Shown here: positions 11,451-22,195 of the stretch, piece by piece
How positions within the stretch are numbered: the stretch's first letter is position 1
Layout of the letters: every line of letters starts with the position of its first letter
Assembly (NCBI RefSeq): GCF_019279795.1
Contig: NC_056733.1
Coordinates: 1,417,363,519-1,417,427,518, forward strand
Reading direction: 5' to 3'
Length of the DNA: 64,000 bases
Origin: Protopterus annectens
Lineage: Eukaryota > Chordata > Ceratodontiformes > Protopteridae
The notes under the pieces: model-generated
The model's input: only the letters and a program-made list of their open reading frames with translations
What the model was told of the DNA's origin: nothing
Databases searched by the model: none
Translations under genes and position numbers: made by a program

Positions 11451-12289
11451 AAGACATCTGCACAAAGGCACACATCAGTGGTGGGCAAAGGCCAATAAAT
11501 AGTGTAAATTTATGAATCTAGCTGAAACACACTTAGTTGCCAGCAAAGACAGTGTCTCATTCACAGGTCTACTCTGCAGGATATGACATCTGACAATCAA
11601 ATGTATATTAATATGTTATGACTTCAGTCTTTAATGGGTTGCCAGTGATGTGCCAGATACACAACTGTCTGAAGCACTGACTACAAATATGAGGCAGACA
11701 TGTGATCAGTCTGCAAATCTCTGGACAGTTGTCAGGTATGGGCTCAGTATATCACATACAGTTCAACACACTCATCTGCACCTGTTGTGTAGTATGCACA
11801 TACTCTATATATGTCTCTTACATTTGTAAGATAAGCATTTGTATCAAAGTAGCATTTACAGGTGACATATGAATAATTACAACATCCCAGGTAGCTGGCC
11901 TAGCAGTCACACTTAGTATTGGACAACAGACACTCTAGTAGTAGTCATACATGAGCTGACCTTTGCTGGGGTGACTCAGGAGCCAGAGATGTCGTCCATG
12001 CCAATGCAGACAGGGCAAGCTGGAATGGACAGAGGTGCCAGACTGCAGCATTATGTGTCCACCAGGTCTTGTGACCTAGTGTTTAATGTCCTATTTGACA
12101 TCATTGCATCCCCCTTCTGCATTCCATTACAAGCTTACATGATCAACATGCCTGTTATAGTGCTGAAGAGTTTCCTCACAACAATGCAAATGGTTAAGTT
12201 TGTGTAGTCACAGTCTGTCTTTGTGGAGATGGTTTGAGATCTGTGTTGCATAGGCAGCAGCTTGCTTTTTGTAGGTACTGCTCATGAGC
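11451..12289. other. unassigned sequence
   Basis: No motif recognised. The region might be ORF1 or 5' sequence of the adjoining old CR1 copy, but nothing in it shows an esterase block. Confidence 0.35.
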
Positions 12290-12445
12290 AGATGATGGCC
12301 TGTGCACCAACTGGTGTCTGCCACTTACTACTTGCATCCAGTGCAGCTGTGTTGTCTTTCCATTTGCCAATGCCATAGCAGCACAGTGCTATAATTACGT
12401 CCTTCATGTGGGCCTTGCTCCTTTTCTTTGCCTGTTTGGAGGACA
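12290..12445 (-). CDS. unknown short lysine-rich reading frame (remnant)
   Basis: From an ATG at 12445 the minus strand reads 51 codons to a TGA. It starts MSSKQAKKRSKAHMKDVII and contains YGIGKWKDNTAALDASSKW. The basic start and Trp-spaced body look protein-like rather than random, and after the stop a shifted frame continues similarly (TYKKQAAAYATQISNHL). I do not recognise the family. It could be a DNA-binding or gag-like remnant of a mobile element. Confidence 0.3.
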
Positions 12446-12659
12446 TTATGGAGGTGTAGAGGCTACAGATTTATAGACAGTAGGTGGGAATACCTCTCAG
12501 AACAGGACATGTGGAGACAGCCCAACAACATAGTGGACAAAGCTCCAGAATTGGGTACAGATTGCAAGTCTGTAGTTCTGTTATACACATAGAGGGTTGC
12601 TAGATTAACAGGGTTTGTCTGGACATGCACTTTCTGCATGACTTGATGTCTGACAGTGA

Positions 12660-13975
12660 TATGTCTCTGACATACCTTTCAACTGTCCTGATGTCCACAG
12701 ACTGTCCAGAGGTTTGCGTGTTATGTTTGGTCTGTTCCTCAGACAACATCTGTTTTTGTGGAATCGGTAGGATAATGTGAGGGTTGTAGTCAGTAACTGT
12801 TGACATCCATTGGTGTTTCAGACATCATATCCTTCAGGGATGTTATGTTATAACAAAACCTGTAACACCAGCAACTGTTTCAGTTTGTAACACCATTATG
12901 TGAGATATATCTTTTTCCAGCCCCGTGTCCCCAAGTATGTCATGCTTTGTCCAGCTGTCTTGCAGTAACAGGGTCAGAGGTATGTGATATCATTTAGTGA
13001 CTGCACTTCAGGTATCATCCAATTGACTTAGCAGACTCCTGGAAGTGGTATGTGGCAGTGGCCATGAATATCGTCTCACACCCTGGACATTCTGTGGAAA
13101 TCTGCACATATGAGAATTATGTATGTCTGGCCACTGGAAACAGACTGCCAAGATTGTGTAGCAGTGTTGTGTGCAGATGTTTGTTGAGCTAAGTAGGGAG
13201 AGTAGCATATGTGAGTGTCATAAATCCTTTTTCTATCTGACTGTGCATGCTGCTATGGCTGCTGGTGGTCTATCAGGTGTGCATGTTTGCAGGGACAGAC
13301 TGAGAAATGTCCTGTAACACCTCAGGATTCCCAGTACACTGTGAGTTGGGCCAGTATATGTCGGTGTAGTGTGTGACTGGAAATTGGGATATGTTTGTTC
13401 AAACCGTTGATCTAATTTGGGGTACTGGTATGTTGCTGTGATTGTGGTGCAAATGGTTGTGGGTAGACATTTTTGCACCACTATCTGCATTTCCCTATAG
13501 TTCCATCCCTGTAGTGCATAATATATTTGGATATACATGGGTAATTGCCCAGACCTGATTTGGGGTAGTGCCATGTTTGTCTTACTCTAGTTCAGAAGGT
13601 GCTGGGTGACATGGTGGGCAGCTGTCACAGACTTTTACATTCTGTTACAGGACTGCGGTTATACCTTACCACTGTCCAGATGTCTAGACACTGCCAAATA
13701 CATGGCTCATATGTTTGGTCTGTTGCCCCTAACAGTTGTGCATTTCTGAGAAATCACTGGGATGATGTGAGCATTGACATCTGTAAATAATGACATTCAT
13801 TTGTGTTTCAGACCTGGAATCTATCTGGAATTGTATGTTAAAGCAAACCATGCCACTCTAGCAGACTTCTATGCATATGACAGCCATATTTCAACAATGT
13901 CACTATTGTTTGCACTTTATCACCCCAGTTTGTTTTGCTTTTTGCAGATGTCTTGCAGTAAGAGGTTGGTTATCT
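12660..13975 (+). repeat. diverged direct duplication (~1-kb spacing)
   Basis: 12690-12975 resembles 13665-13970. Shared landmarks in the same order are tgtttggtctgtt, ttgacatc followed by tggtgtttcagac, and tgtcttgcagtaa. Similarity is patchy. Neither unit is identified. Confidence 0.45.
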
Positions 13976-13982
13976 ATATCTA

Positions 13983-13984
<2 letters not shown>

Positions 13985-14031
<47 letters not shown>
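13985..14031. repeat. (TC)n(TA)n microsatellite
   Basis: A compound dinucleotide tract: about 10 TC repeats, then about 14 TA repeats. Confidence 0.95.
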
Positions 14032-14033
<2 letters not shown>

Positions 14034-14039
14034 CCCCTT

Positions 14040-14150
14040 CAAAACATGTAAAACCCATAACATCTACAATCAAAACATCGAGACCATAACCTCTAAAATC
14101 CAAAATATCTAAAACCCATAACATCGAATTTCATAACATCTAAAATGTAT
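14040..14150 (+). repeat. degenerate short tandem motif
   Basis: The phrase cataacatctaaaa recurs with variation about five to six times (aaacatgtaaaacc, cataacatctac, cataacctctaaaa, cataacatcgaa, cataacatctaaaa). Origin unknown. Confidence 0.6.
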
Positions 14151-14339
14151 AATATGTAATAGTGTATCATGAAATGTGTAAATGTTATAGTTTAATCTGT
14201 TAATCTTGTGGTATCACTATGAGATGTAATTTTTATTTCTATAGTCATTATTTATATAGTGTAGGAATTTATACTATTTATATAGTGTTTATTTTGCCAC
14301 TATGTGTGTGTTTTTTAGGCCATACAGGTAAGCGATATA

Positions 14340-14497
14340 GACATTGTGTGCACATTCTTTATAGTAATCGTAATACAGTGGGGTTAGGAAATTAACTTTT
14401 TCCCACTGTAGTGTGATCTTGGAGTTGGTATATTTAATTTTTGGGGAGTGTGGGGGGGTGCAGGGGAAGCCCCCTGCAGAAATGCAGTAAAAAGTGT
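14340..14497 (+). mobile_element. half of a foldback (TIR) element
   Basis: The stretch matches one arm of the palindromic element at 58484-58925: atacagtgggg, tttttcccactgtagtg, then gatcttggagttggtatatt, and a G-rich block next to gcaggggaagccccctgc. The second arm is absent; an L2-like tail starts at 14498. Confidence 0.7.
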
Positions 14498-14498
14498 G

Positions 14499-14530
<32 letters not shown>

Positions 14531-14745
14531 GTTTGATGCCCATGAAAGTCCACTGGGCCAAGAAGAGCCCATTTTCAGTGGAGGCCCAGGAAGGAAAGCT
14601 CCACAATAATTGCAAGTCACATTTCACATGTTACAAAAGGACATAGTTCATACCACTAATTAAACACTTACAGATAAGCTCCATTAAATTTGCAATTGGC
14701 TTGTCACAATGTTACAAAATTGAAAGACATAATTCAATACAGAAA
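14498..14745 (-). repeat. L2-like LINE/SINE 3' tail with (AAAT)n
   Basis: On the minus strand a block of the type cttttctcc...gggcctc...gactttcctgg precedes an (AAAT)n tail. Sister copies lie at 26196, 37975 and 63440 in the same orientation. The tail form resembles L2-clade 3' ends. Confidence 0.6.
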
Positions 14746-14824
14746 TTGGTTTGGTGTCATTATATGTGGAGGGGATGTTATTTCATGTGATTTGTAGTGT
14801 TCGATATTGTGATGCACATTTTAG

Positions 14825-15583
14825 ATGTCATGTAACAGTGGGTAAAACTGCCTTCCAGTTTATAGCCTGCTACAGACCACCCTCCCAAACCCAGGAACCC
14901 CACTCGACCTTCCTGAGAACACTGGAAAATATGAAGGTCTCTCCAAACACCATTATATTGGGTGACTTCAACTACCCAAACATAGACTGGGAGCATTACT
15001 CTAGCTCCAACACCCTAGCCCAAAGGTTCCTAGAATTTATAAACTCAAATGCTATGGAACAACTTGTTACCACTCCCACAAGAGGGGAAAACATACTGGA
15101 CCTGATCATCACCAACATGGGGAATCTATGCTCCAGACCAGAAGTGTATCCTTCACTGGTAAGATCAGATCATAAACTAATCTCACTGGATATTCACATC
15201 CCAACCCCACCCCCTGCCCAGAAAACCACAGTGAAAAACTTTTCTAAAGCAAATTTCACACTCCTCAAAACCGAGGTGGAATCCTTCAAAGCCCCCGGGC
15301 CTGTGGAAAATACGGCCCAGACCACAGAATCCTTTATAAACGCATTCTATGAACACCTTCAGGAATGCATGGATCATGCAATCCCAAATAAAACCAAGAC
15401 CCAATCCCCCAAAGGCAGACATCCTGTCTGGTGGACCCTAGCCATAAACAAACTATACAATAGAAGGAGGAAGCTACTACATGATAGAGCAAAATCCCAA
15501 AAAGGGAAGGCATCTCTGATCAGTATTAACAAAACTATGGGCACTCTTAAAATCGTCTAAGGCCAGCTTCGACAGAAAAATTT
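14825..15583 (+). pseudogene. CR1 endonuclease fragment
   Basis: The plus strand encodes most of an apurinic-type endonuclease, which nicks target DNA. The frame has FIACYRPPSQTQE, TIILGDFNYPNIDWEHY (catalytic GDFN), VTTPTRGENILDLIITNMG, and RSDHKLISLDIHIPTP (catalytic SDH). A linker with MDHAIPNKTKTQ and LYNRRRKLLHDRAKS follows. The N-terminal ~90 residues are missing. The frame ends in a frameshift near 15550, and CR1 homology stops at about 15583, where a Penelope-like element begins. It is very close in sequence to the copy at 32.2-36.0 kb but on the opposite strand. Confidence 0.9.
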
Positions 15584-16660
15584 ATATTAGGCTCTGGTTA
15601 TTTTACCCTGTTTAATAAAACAGCAGATGAGGCATCTGATCCACATTTCAGTAGGGCTTTTGTTACAAATTTTAGTGGAGATGCCAATTTCATCAAAGGT
15701 ATACTTGAGAAAGAATGGAACAAATTTGTTGAATTCACTGATTTAGATACTTTTAAGGATCAATCCTTAAGAGTAATTTTCAGGAAAGGGCATAATATCA
15801 AAAAGTTGTTGGAACAAAGTAATTATAGGCAAGTTTTTTCCCATAAAAAAGGTGTCACCTTTAGATGTGGAGCTTGCCATCAGTATCCCCACGTTGTACA
15901 TGATGACAGTGTTTTTTATTAAGGCAAGACGTAAAATGTTGAACAGTAGGACATATACTTTTGATTTAGTATATTTGGTCTTGTGTGACCACTGTGATGG
16001 ATTTTACGTGGGGAAAACTGAGAGGCAATTTAAACGTCGAATATATGAGCATTTAAATTATGTTAAAAATGTAATTCTAAGAATGTATTATTCAGGCACA
16101 CATTACAATGTGAGGGGGACAATTTCAATTTTTTTGTCATAGAAGTGTTACCCAGGGACATAAGAGGGGGTCCCTGGGAAACCAGATTAGAGTTTAGGGA
16201 AACTTATTGGCAGGTAGTCCCGGAGGCCAATAAGTATCTGAGACTTAATGACCATATTTCCTTACTTCCTTTATTAAAGTTAAGGTCTGCCAAACTCTAA
16301 TTTGCAGTATGGAGATTTGTTCTTATTTTACTGTTTTTTACAATTTCTTCAGTTTAATCATATTTAATATTGTCAGTTTGGACTGATATGTATTTTTATA
16401 TATATTTTTATACATTATTGCATTCAATAGTATTATTCACTGTTATGGTGTATATTCTTTTAATTTTCAAATTAGGGCTTAATTGATTGTAAGGTGGAAT
16501 CCTATTTATTCATGTGACTCTGCCTTGTATTTTATCTGATGAAGTCTGGGAGGTTCTCGGATGAAAACGCAGTTAATGCATTGTGAACATTTATTATTTT
16601 CAGTCTTTTTTGCCAATAAACGAGTGAAAAGTATATTTTGTGTCCTCATTTGCTGGTCTT
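15584..16660 (+). pseudogene. Penelope-like element, 3' part with GIY-YIG endonuclease
   Basis: A plus-strand frame up to about 15880 reads NFSGDANFIKGILEKEW, FRKGHNIKKLL and a zinc-finger-like FRCGACHQ. After a frame change comes the GIY-YIG nuclease signature: YLVLCDHCDGFYVGKTERQ, with RRIYEHL as the catalytic helix. A Trp-containing tail (WQVVPEANK) follows near 16210. This is the PLE endonuclease that follows the RT; the RT itself is missing. The 3' untranslated part holds a hammerhead-like motif (16520-16590) and aataaa at about 16615. It starts exactly where CR1 homology ends. Confidence 0.85.
16525..16590 (+). ncRNA. hammerhead-ribozyme-like motif of PLE
   Basis: CTGATGA at 16536-16542 is followed by an imperfect stem II (gtctgggag / ctcggat) and GAAA at 16563-16566. 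This is the core order of a hammerhead self-cleaving RNA. Hammerheads in Penelope-like elements are an established finding. Stem II is weak and the cleavage-site side is altered, so it may be inactive. Confidence 0.65.
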
Positions 16661-16714
16661 TGGTTACTGGTTTTCATTTTCTGGACTGTCTCCTTGCTTT
16701 CTATGTTTGTAAAA

Positions 16715-16945
16715 ACAATACAAATTCCTACATCTCAGATGGTGTAGAGAGAGCCATGTTGATTGTAGTGCACAGAGTCCTGGGTTCCAGACTTGGAAGT
16801 GCTGACTTTTTTCATGAATGTTAAATGACCAAAATGAATGATATGCTTGTAAAAGCATTACATATTCCCACAGCTCAGATGGTATATTACATTGTTGTGA
16901 TTGTAGTTCACATCATCCTGGGTTCAAGACTTTTGTTGCTGGGCT
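16715..16945 (+). repeat. two tandem tRNA-like SINE heads
   Basis: 16715-16805 and 16850-16945 are similar. Each has a tgtaaaa lead-in, an A-box-like ctcagatggt, and a B-box-like cctgggttc. They match the head at 8430-8525. The second head leads directly into the TTAAGC-rich block, as in copy 1. Confidence 0.65.
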
Positions 16946-18475
16946 GATGGAGACAAGAGTGAGTAAGGCACTTTTAAGCAGTTTTAAGTGGGTTTGCATG
17001 GTTTTGTGCCAGTTAAGTGATGCTAACAGATGGTTAAGCCCTGTTAGCTTTGCCTAGCACAGCTTACTCCAGTTTATACCTGTGCTAATTATCATTAAGG
17101 AAAAGAAGAAAGGGTGATGGGAAAGTAGTGAAATGGGGGCAAGCAGGGGGTAAAACATTAAGAAAAGCAGCTAGGGATGTGCAAGATAGGTGTAGGAAAG
17201 GACCATAGCTCTACATTTCTTCTGCAGCAAAACCTGTGAATAATGTGTAGAATTTGGAATTTACAGCTTCACACCCCACAGGGATGGGTGTTGGCGACAG
17301 AAATTTGTAGGATAATTTGTGGGTACATTTATTAATTTCACTGTACATGGGGGCAAAATGTAGAGCTATGTGTGGGGCAAATTTTTTTTTTTTTTTGCAG
17401 GACAAATGCCCTTTTTTTTAAGGTGAGAATGGGATGTTGGGGAAGGGCTGTAGGTATGTTTGGGGAGGTAGGTTGGGTAGGATAGGTTGCATTTGCAGAC
17501 AGACAAGACAGCAGTCAGGGGTGGTATATGACACATGAGGGGGTAAACACCTTTGATGGGAAGGGTGGTTGGGAATCTGAAGCCCATGAGTCCTCAGATG
17601 GATACAGTGGGACTGAGGTCCCCACCCATGGGCAGTCCCCACTGCTGCTTCATGGCCCCAAAGGTGGCTGTGCTGGGGGCTGGTCAGGAGGGTGGCCTGC
17701 CCCTCCAGGTGTGGCAGGCAGCCCTCAATCTGGTGCAGCTGCCCACCCAACTCTGCTCAGATGATGCTGTGCACCAAACCCCAGAAATGACTGCAGGTGA
17801 CAGCCTCCTGTCCATGCCCACTCCCAGAGGGGGGACGGGTCCCATCCCCTGAGACTGTTCCACATGAAGGTGGTGCAGAACCAATGGATGACGAAGTCCC
17901 AGTTTGGGTCCCAGACATGCTGGGGCCAGATGCCATGACCAGATGAGGTGGAATAGGTGGCTCCGCTGGGATTTGCCTTCCCAAATGTGCTATGATTTTG
18001 AGGTTTTACAGTATATGTTGGTCATGCACAGCACATTTTAAGTTTAGTTATAACAGCATGCGTGGGTGTTCCAATTAACCCCATAAAACAGATTTGAAAC
18101 AGTTGCATAGCAAACAGAAGACATGCATAAATGAAACAACAGTATGCATCGTAACAGCATGCTAGTAACATTGACAGCAACAGGCCACCAACAATGGTAT
18201 TTGAACAAGGAATGTTAACATGCAACCAATCAAATACATGAACAATAATAGAAGACAAGTCCAAATATTAGGTTTGGATAATAACATACCCGTAGTATAT
18301 GAATAATAATTATTGATGCAGATGAGGGGTGGGGGAGAGACAAAAAGACCATTAACAACTGTTTATGCTTCTATTTTCTACAACAGTACTGCTCAATACT
18401 CTATGGGTCTGCCCTCACTTTACATCTACCGATGGCCTATATCTTCTGTAGCACAAACATACCTATTAAACTGTC
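16946..18475 (+). repeat. dispersed repeat, copy 2 (TTAAGC block, proline-rich insert, 500-bp block)
   Basis: 16960-17100 is the TTAAGC-rich block. 17965-18470 matches 8730-9186 (nnctgctgggat, aacagcatgcgtgggtgttcc, catgcaaccaat). Between them, 17101-17960 is GC-rich and absent from copy 1. On the minus strand, 17757-17984 reads a Ser/Pro/Gly-rich frame (PPIPPHLVMASG..., TSSSIGSAPPS), the kind of low-complexity region seen after Myb/SANT domains in transposon proteins. That reading is tentative. Confidence 0.55.
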
Positions 18476-19530
18476 AGGTAGGAATGGTATGGGACAAACC
18501 ATGACAACTCTGGGTACATGACTAAAGGGGAGTCATATATGTCAGAGTTACATATCTGGCACAGGAGGGGTACCCTGAACTGCTGTTATGTGAGTGTGCT
18601 ACTGGCATACTTCAACTGGTTTCCTATCTGTGTCCAGGGTTATTGGCAGCAGTGACTACTAGCCATGACAGTGTGACACTTGAGAGACATGTATCGGGAA
18701 GAATACATGTTGTATGTACCTATCCTGCTGTCATTTGCAGGCATGTGGTGGGACAGTTGAACAGTTGTACACAGTTTATTAGTATACCCTTCATACAGCT
18801 ACTACCAACATTTCCTTACCTGTAAAACCTGTGGAGAAAATATCTATTAACACTATCTGACTGTTTTTATATTTATTCCCAATTCCTTGTGTGTAGATAT
18901 GCACACATCTTAGTACTATTCCATGGATTCCAACCATGTCTGGGTGTGAAAATTAACAACTACGCTATTTCTCATCACACTGCTGTTTCTTGTTTCATTG
19001 GTTTCTGCCTAATAGGCTCTTGGTTACATAGTCTGAATTTGTAATCCTGTGATGCATGCATGACAGATAGCTAGTGTACTGTGCATTAATCCTTTGGATT
19101 ACTACAATCTGGAAAGTAAAGGTTAACACAAGACAATGCTGCAGGGAACACACTTTGATTCCTTACACATTACTATTCAGGGTTTAGAGCTTAGTGCTGT
19201 ATATATATTTCACATTTCATTTAGATCTTGTTTTATAGCTCCACCATCTACAGTTTTTCTTAACAGCTGGTTCACAGAACAACCTAGGTTAATGTATGTT
19301 CTCACAGCCATATTTGCTGTGAAGAACCTGTATACATTCTATATGTTTACAACAACATAGCAGAGTAAACATAACAGTTTTTCTTAGGGATCTTTATTAC
19401 ACATCAATATTAGTCAGACAAACATTTTTATTTATTCAGTTAACACAGTAACAGTATACCTACTAGCAGTAAACCATGTACTCTTTCTTAGCTATTTGCA
19501 CAATATACTGCAAAATAGATTTGTACTCAC
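18476..19530. other. unassigned sequence, possible intron of the Myb-like remnant
   Basis: No motif recognised. If the minus-strand gene spans 20.0 to 17.4 kb, this would be intron and untranslated sequence. Confidence 0.3.
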
Positions 19531-19995
19531 CACCTTGTTGGCACAGCCTCAGCAGTCTGGTGGCATGGGCTTCGACATTACTAGCCCTCTTTCCTGCACC
19601 TGTAGGGGAGAAAAACAAACATTATGCATACATGTCTATCATATTCTCAAGCTAGTATTTGCTACAAACTATTTGATAGAGATACTTACTCACTACTGGA
19701 GCATTCCATGCCTGTGCATCTTGGATCCACTGGGCCAGGAGCACCCCTTCCTCTACTTTAGGTCAGCATAGTGGTGCTGTACCTGCCCACCAATCTGGGG
19801 GATGCCAGTAGCACTGGTGAGATCATGTGTGAGATGGTGCCAGGCCTTTGCTTTGTATTATGAACTCTGGTACTGGCCCTGCAGCAGTCTTTCATCATGG
19901 TTTTCTACAAGGAGGCCAGCCATGACCCTGGACTCCTAAATGCTCCAGTGCTGCTCTCAAAAGTGTGCTCCTTCACCTACATCAGCCATAGTACC
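19531..19995 (-). pseudogene. Myb/SANT-like DNA-binding protein remnant, spliced (Harbinger-type candidate)
   Basis: Minus-strand 19694-19995 reads a helix-rich block: GLLVENHDERLLQGQYQSS, KAKAWHHLTHDLTSATG and QVQHHYADLK. The spacing is like Myb/SANT-type DNA-binding domains in which a Trp and a YxDLK-type third helix are conserved. In-frame stops occur after QSS and after ADLK, and before the block, so it is dead. A gtaagt / gtgagt donor lies at 19684-19693, and an acceptor (ctcccctacag) at about 19600-19610. These define a ~90-bp intron, then a 69-nt exon at 19531-19599 that ends at another gtgagt donor. Such proteins accompany Harbinger transposases. No transposase is visible, so the class is inferred. 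Confidence 0.5.
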
Positions 19996-20089
19996 TGCAC
20001 AGATGAACTAAAACAGAATCTGGCTGTATTCTTGCCCACACCATTTAGATAAGGCAATATTCCCACCCTTCACTGTCATTGGACCATTT

Positions 20090-20300
20090 TGAAGATGTTA
20101 AGCTCTGCTAAGCAGTGCGCAAATCCTGTAAGCTGAGTTGAACAGTATTTAAAAGGCTGTATGCTGAGCACTGCTTAACAGTGTGCAAATCCACTTAGCT
20201 GAGGTACCTGCTGCTTAGCATTCACATCTAAGCAATGCTTAAACCTGCTAAACAGAACTGAGCATTGCTTACCATTGCTCACTTTTCATTTTTAAAAAAT
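20090..20300. repeat. TTAAGC/GCTTAA-rich module
   Basis: The hexamers gcttaa, gctaag, cttagc and aagca occur densely here and again at 16960-17100, 8570-8720 and 20680-20760. The reverse complement starts gtgagcaatggtaagc, comparable with gtgagtaaggcac at 16959. The modules could be degenerate inverted ends of one element. Confidence 0.45.
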
Positions 20301-20589
20301 ATCAGAATAATGACTTAATTTAGTAAGTGTATATGATTTACTTTACATGACATCCCTCTATGTGCTTTCATTACATTACAAGGGGTGTGGTGTGCTTTCA
20401 TTACATTAGCAAGGGGTGTGACTATACTGTATGGGACACTTGTGTATACATGGGTGGTTTCACATGTTATATGCACTCACACTTCCATTTTACACCAGAT
20501 ACACTACCTTGGTTGACAAAAAATCAATTACTACATAATTTAAGATGAAAATAATAATTTTAACACTGTTTAAATTGCCTGTCTTAGTA

Positions 20590-20660
20590 CTTCAACCATG
20601 AACACCTGCATGTAAAGCCAGGACTCTAACCACTACACTATCTCGGTGTGGGGATTTTAG
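20590..20660 (-). repeat. tRNA-like SINE head (inverted)
   Basis: Read on the minus strand: gatagtgtagtggttagagt (A-box-like) and caggtgttcatggttgaa (B-box-like). It lies next to the TTAAGC-rich stretch at 20680-20760. Confidence 0.55.
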
Positions 20661-20859
20661 CTGTATATTTTTATTTATCTCTGATGAGGTGTTTAAGCAA
20701 TGCTGAGCACAGGGCCATAACATGCACACCCACTCAGCTATGCTTAAACATTCCTTAGTAAGGAAAAAAATTATCATATTATTTCTTGTTCTAAGGGATT
20801 GACAGGTATGTGAGGCAGGCATTTGGCCATTCTGCAGAAACCTGTACAGTTGATGGCTA

Positions 20860-22195
20860 TAGGTTCATAGGTTCATAGGTTCGTATGAGGCTATCTGCCC
20901 TAGGGCATTTATAAGCCTAGCCAGAGTGTGTGTGGCATTCACCACCCCCTTGTGATGAGAATACTATGCCCATTTAGGGTTACTTTACTGTGCCTCTGTC
21001 TAGTAGTGACACAGAGATGACCCCCGGGGTAAACCTATGATCTCCCATCCACTCGTCAAGATTTCTCTTGAAGAGAGTTAGTGAGGGGCTCCGCCTAACA
21101 TGGACTGGGATTCTGTTCCAGAGTGTAGGGAGCCTCTGGTTTATGAATCTGTCCCTCCAGCATGTCCTATTTATTTTTGTGTTGAGGTTCAAATCTCCTG
21201 TTCTCGTGGCTCTGATGGATTTGGATTTTCTGAGGTGGAGCATGTCCATTAATTCCGGATTGGACATGGCCTTGTACGTCAGGCATAGATCACCTCTGAG
21301 TAGGCGGTAAGCGACTGAATAGAGCTGGAGTTTCTTCAGCCGGGCAGCATATGACATATGTTTGAGACCCTTTATCCTTTTGGTGAGGAACTTTTGGGGT
21401 CTTTCCAACTGCTGCAGGTGTCGGGTAAGATACATCCCAAATGGGGCATTGTACTCAATCATGGGCCTGATAAGAGAAGAGTACAGGAGCACAATGACCT
21501 CTCTTGATCTAGATGTGAATCCCTTCATGATAAGGTGGGCAATATAGAAGGTCTTCCTAACCACCTTGGCAATGTGAGTGTCAAATGAGAGGTTACTGTC
21601 AACTTGGGTCCCTAGGTCCCTGATTACCTCTTCCGTACTTAATGGATTACCACCTATGTGGTAATTTGTGGGTACCTTGTTTTTCCCAAAGGGTATGACT
21701 ATACATTTTTTGACGTTCAGTTTAAGGCCATGGCTCTGGCACCAATTATCCGTTTCTATGAGGCCTCTCTGAAGGATGCTTGTGTCCACTGGAGTATCAA
21801 TTATGGCACCCAGTTTGCAGTCATCTGTGAACTTTGTCAGCCACAATCCTCCTATGTTTGCTTGCACCTCGGAAAAATAAATGCCGAACAAGAGGGGTCC
21901 CAGGACTGAGCCTTGTGGGACACCGCTTGTGACTGGCTTAGAGTCTGACATGGCTCCAGCAATTTTGACCTTGTGGGTTCTGTCCTTGAGCCAGTTTGCA
22001 ACCCATCTTGTGACATATGGGTTTACATTTAAGCTGGTGAGTTTGTCTATGATGCCCAAGTGGGGCATTGTGTCGAAGGCTTTTGCAAGGTCAAGGTAGG
22101 CTGTGTGAACTGCCTTACCCTCATCAATGGCCTTAGTGACTGTTTCAAAAAAGTTGACCAAGTTCAAAAGGCAGGATCTGCCCTTGACAATGGCT
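20860..22195 (-). pseudogene. CR1-clade LINE, RT and C-terminal region, broken 5' by hairpin array
   Basis: A 395-residue minus-strand frame (20980-22167) covers most of the RT and the C-terminal domain. It shows HTAYLDLAKAFDTMPH (palm motif A; the second Asp is present), VTSGVPQGSVLGPLLFGIY (motif B), TKFTDDCKLGA (catalytic DD, motif C), GLKLNVKKC, LGTQVDSNLSFDTH, and RPMIEYNAPFG. The C-terminal part has WRDRFINQRLPTLWNRIP. The 3' end has the hairpin around gccctagggc (20899-20908) and a tail of the 8-bp unit (ATGAACCT)n at 20860-20884. RT homology stops at about 22190, where the hairpin array starts. This is the longest unbroken RT frame in the window, though it lacks the N-terminal RT and endonuclease. 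Confidence 0.95.

Noticed and set aside
20590..20660. Functional tRNA gene
   Set aside because: A and B boxes are present, but the acceptor and anticodon stems do not pair; a SINE head is more likely. The same applies at 8430, 16715, 16850 and 40220.
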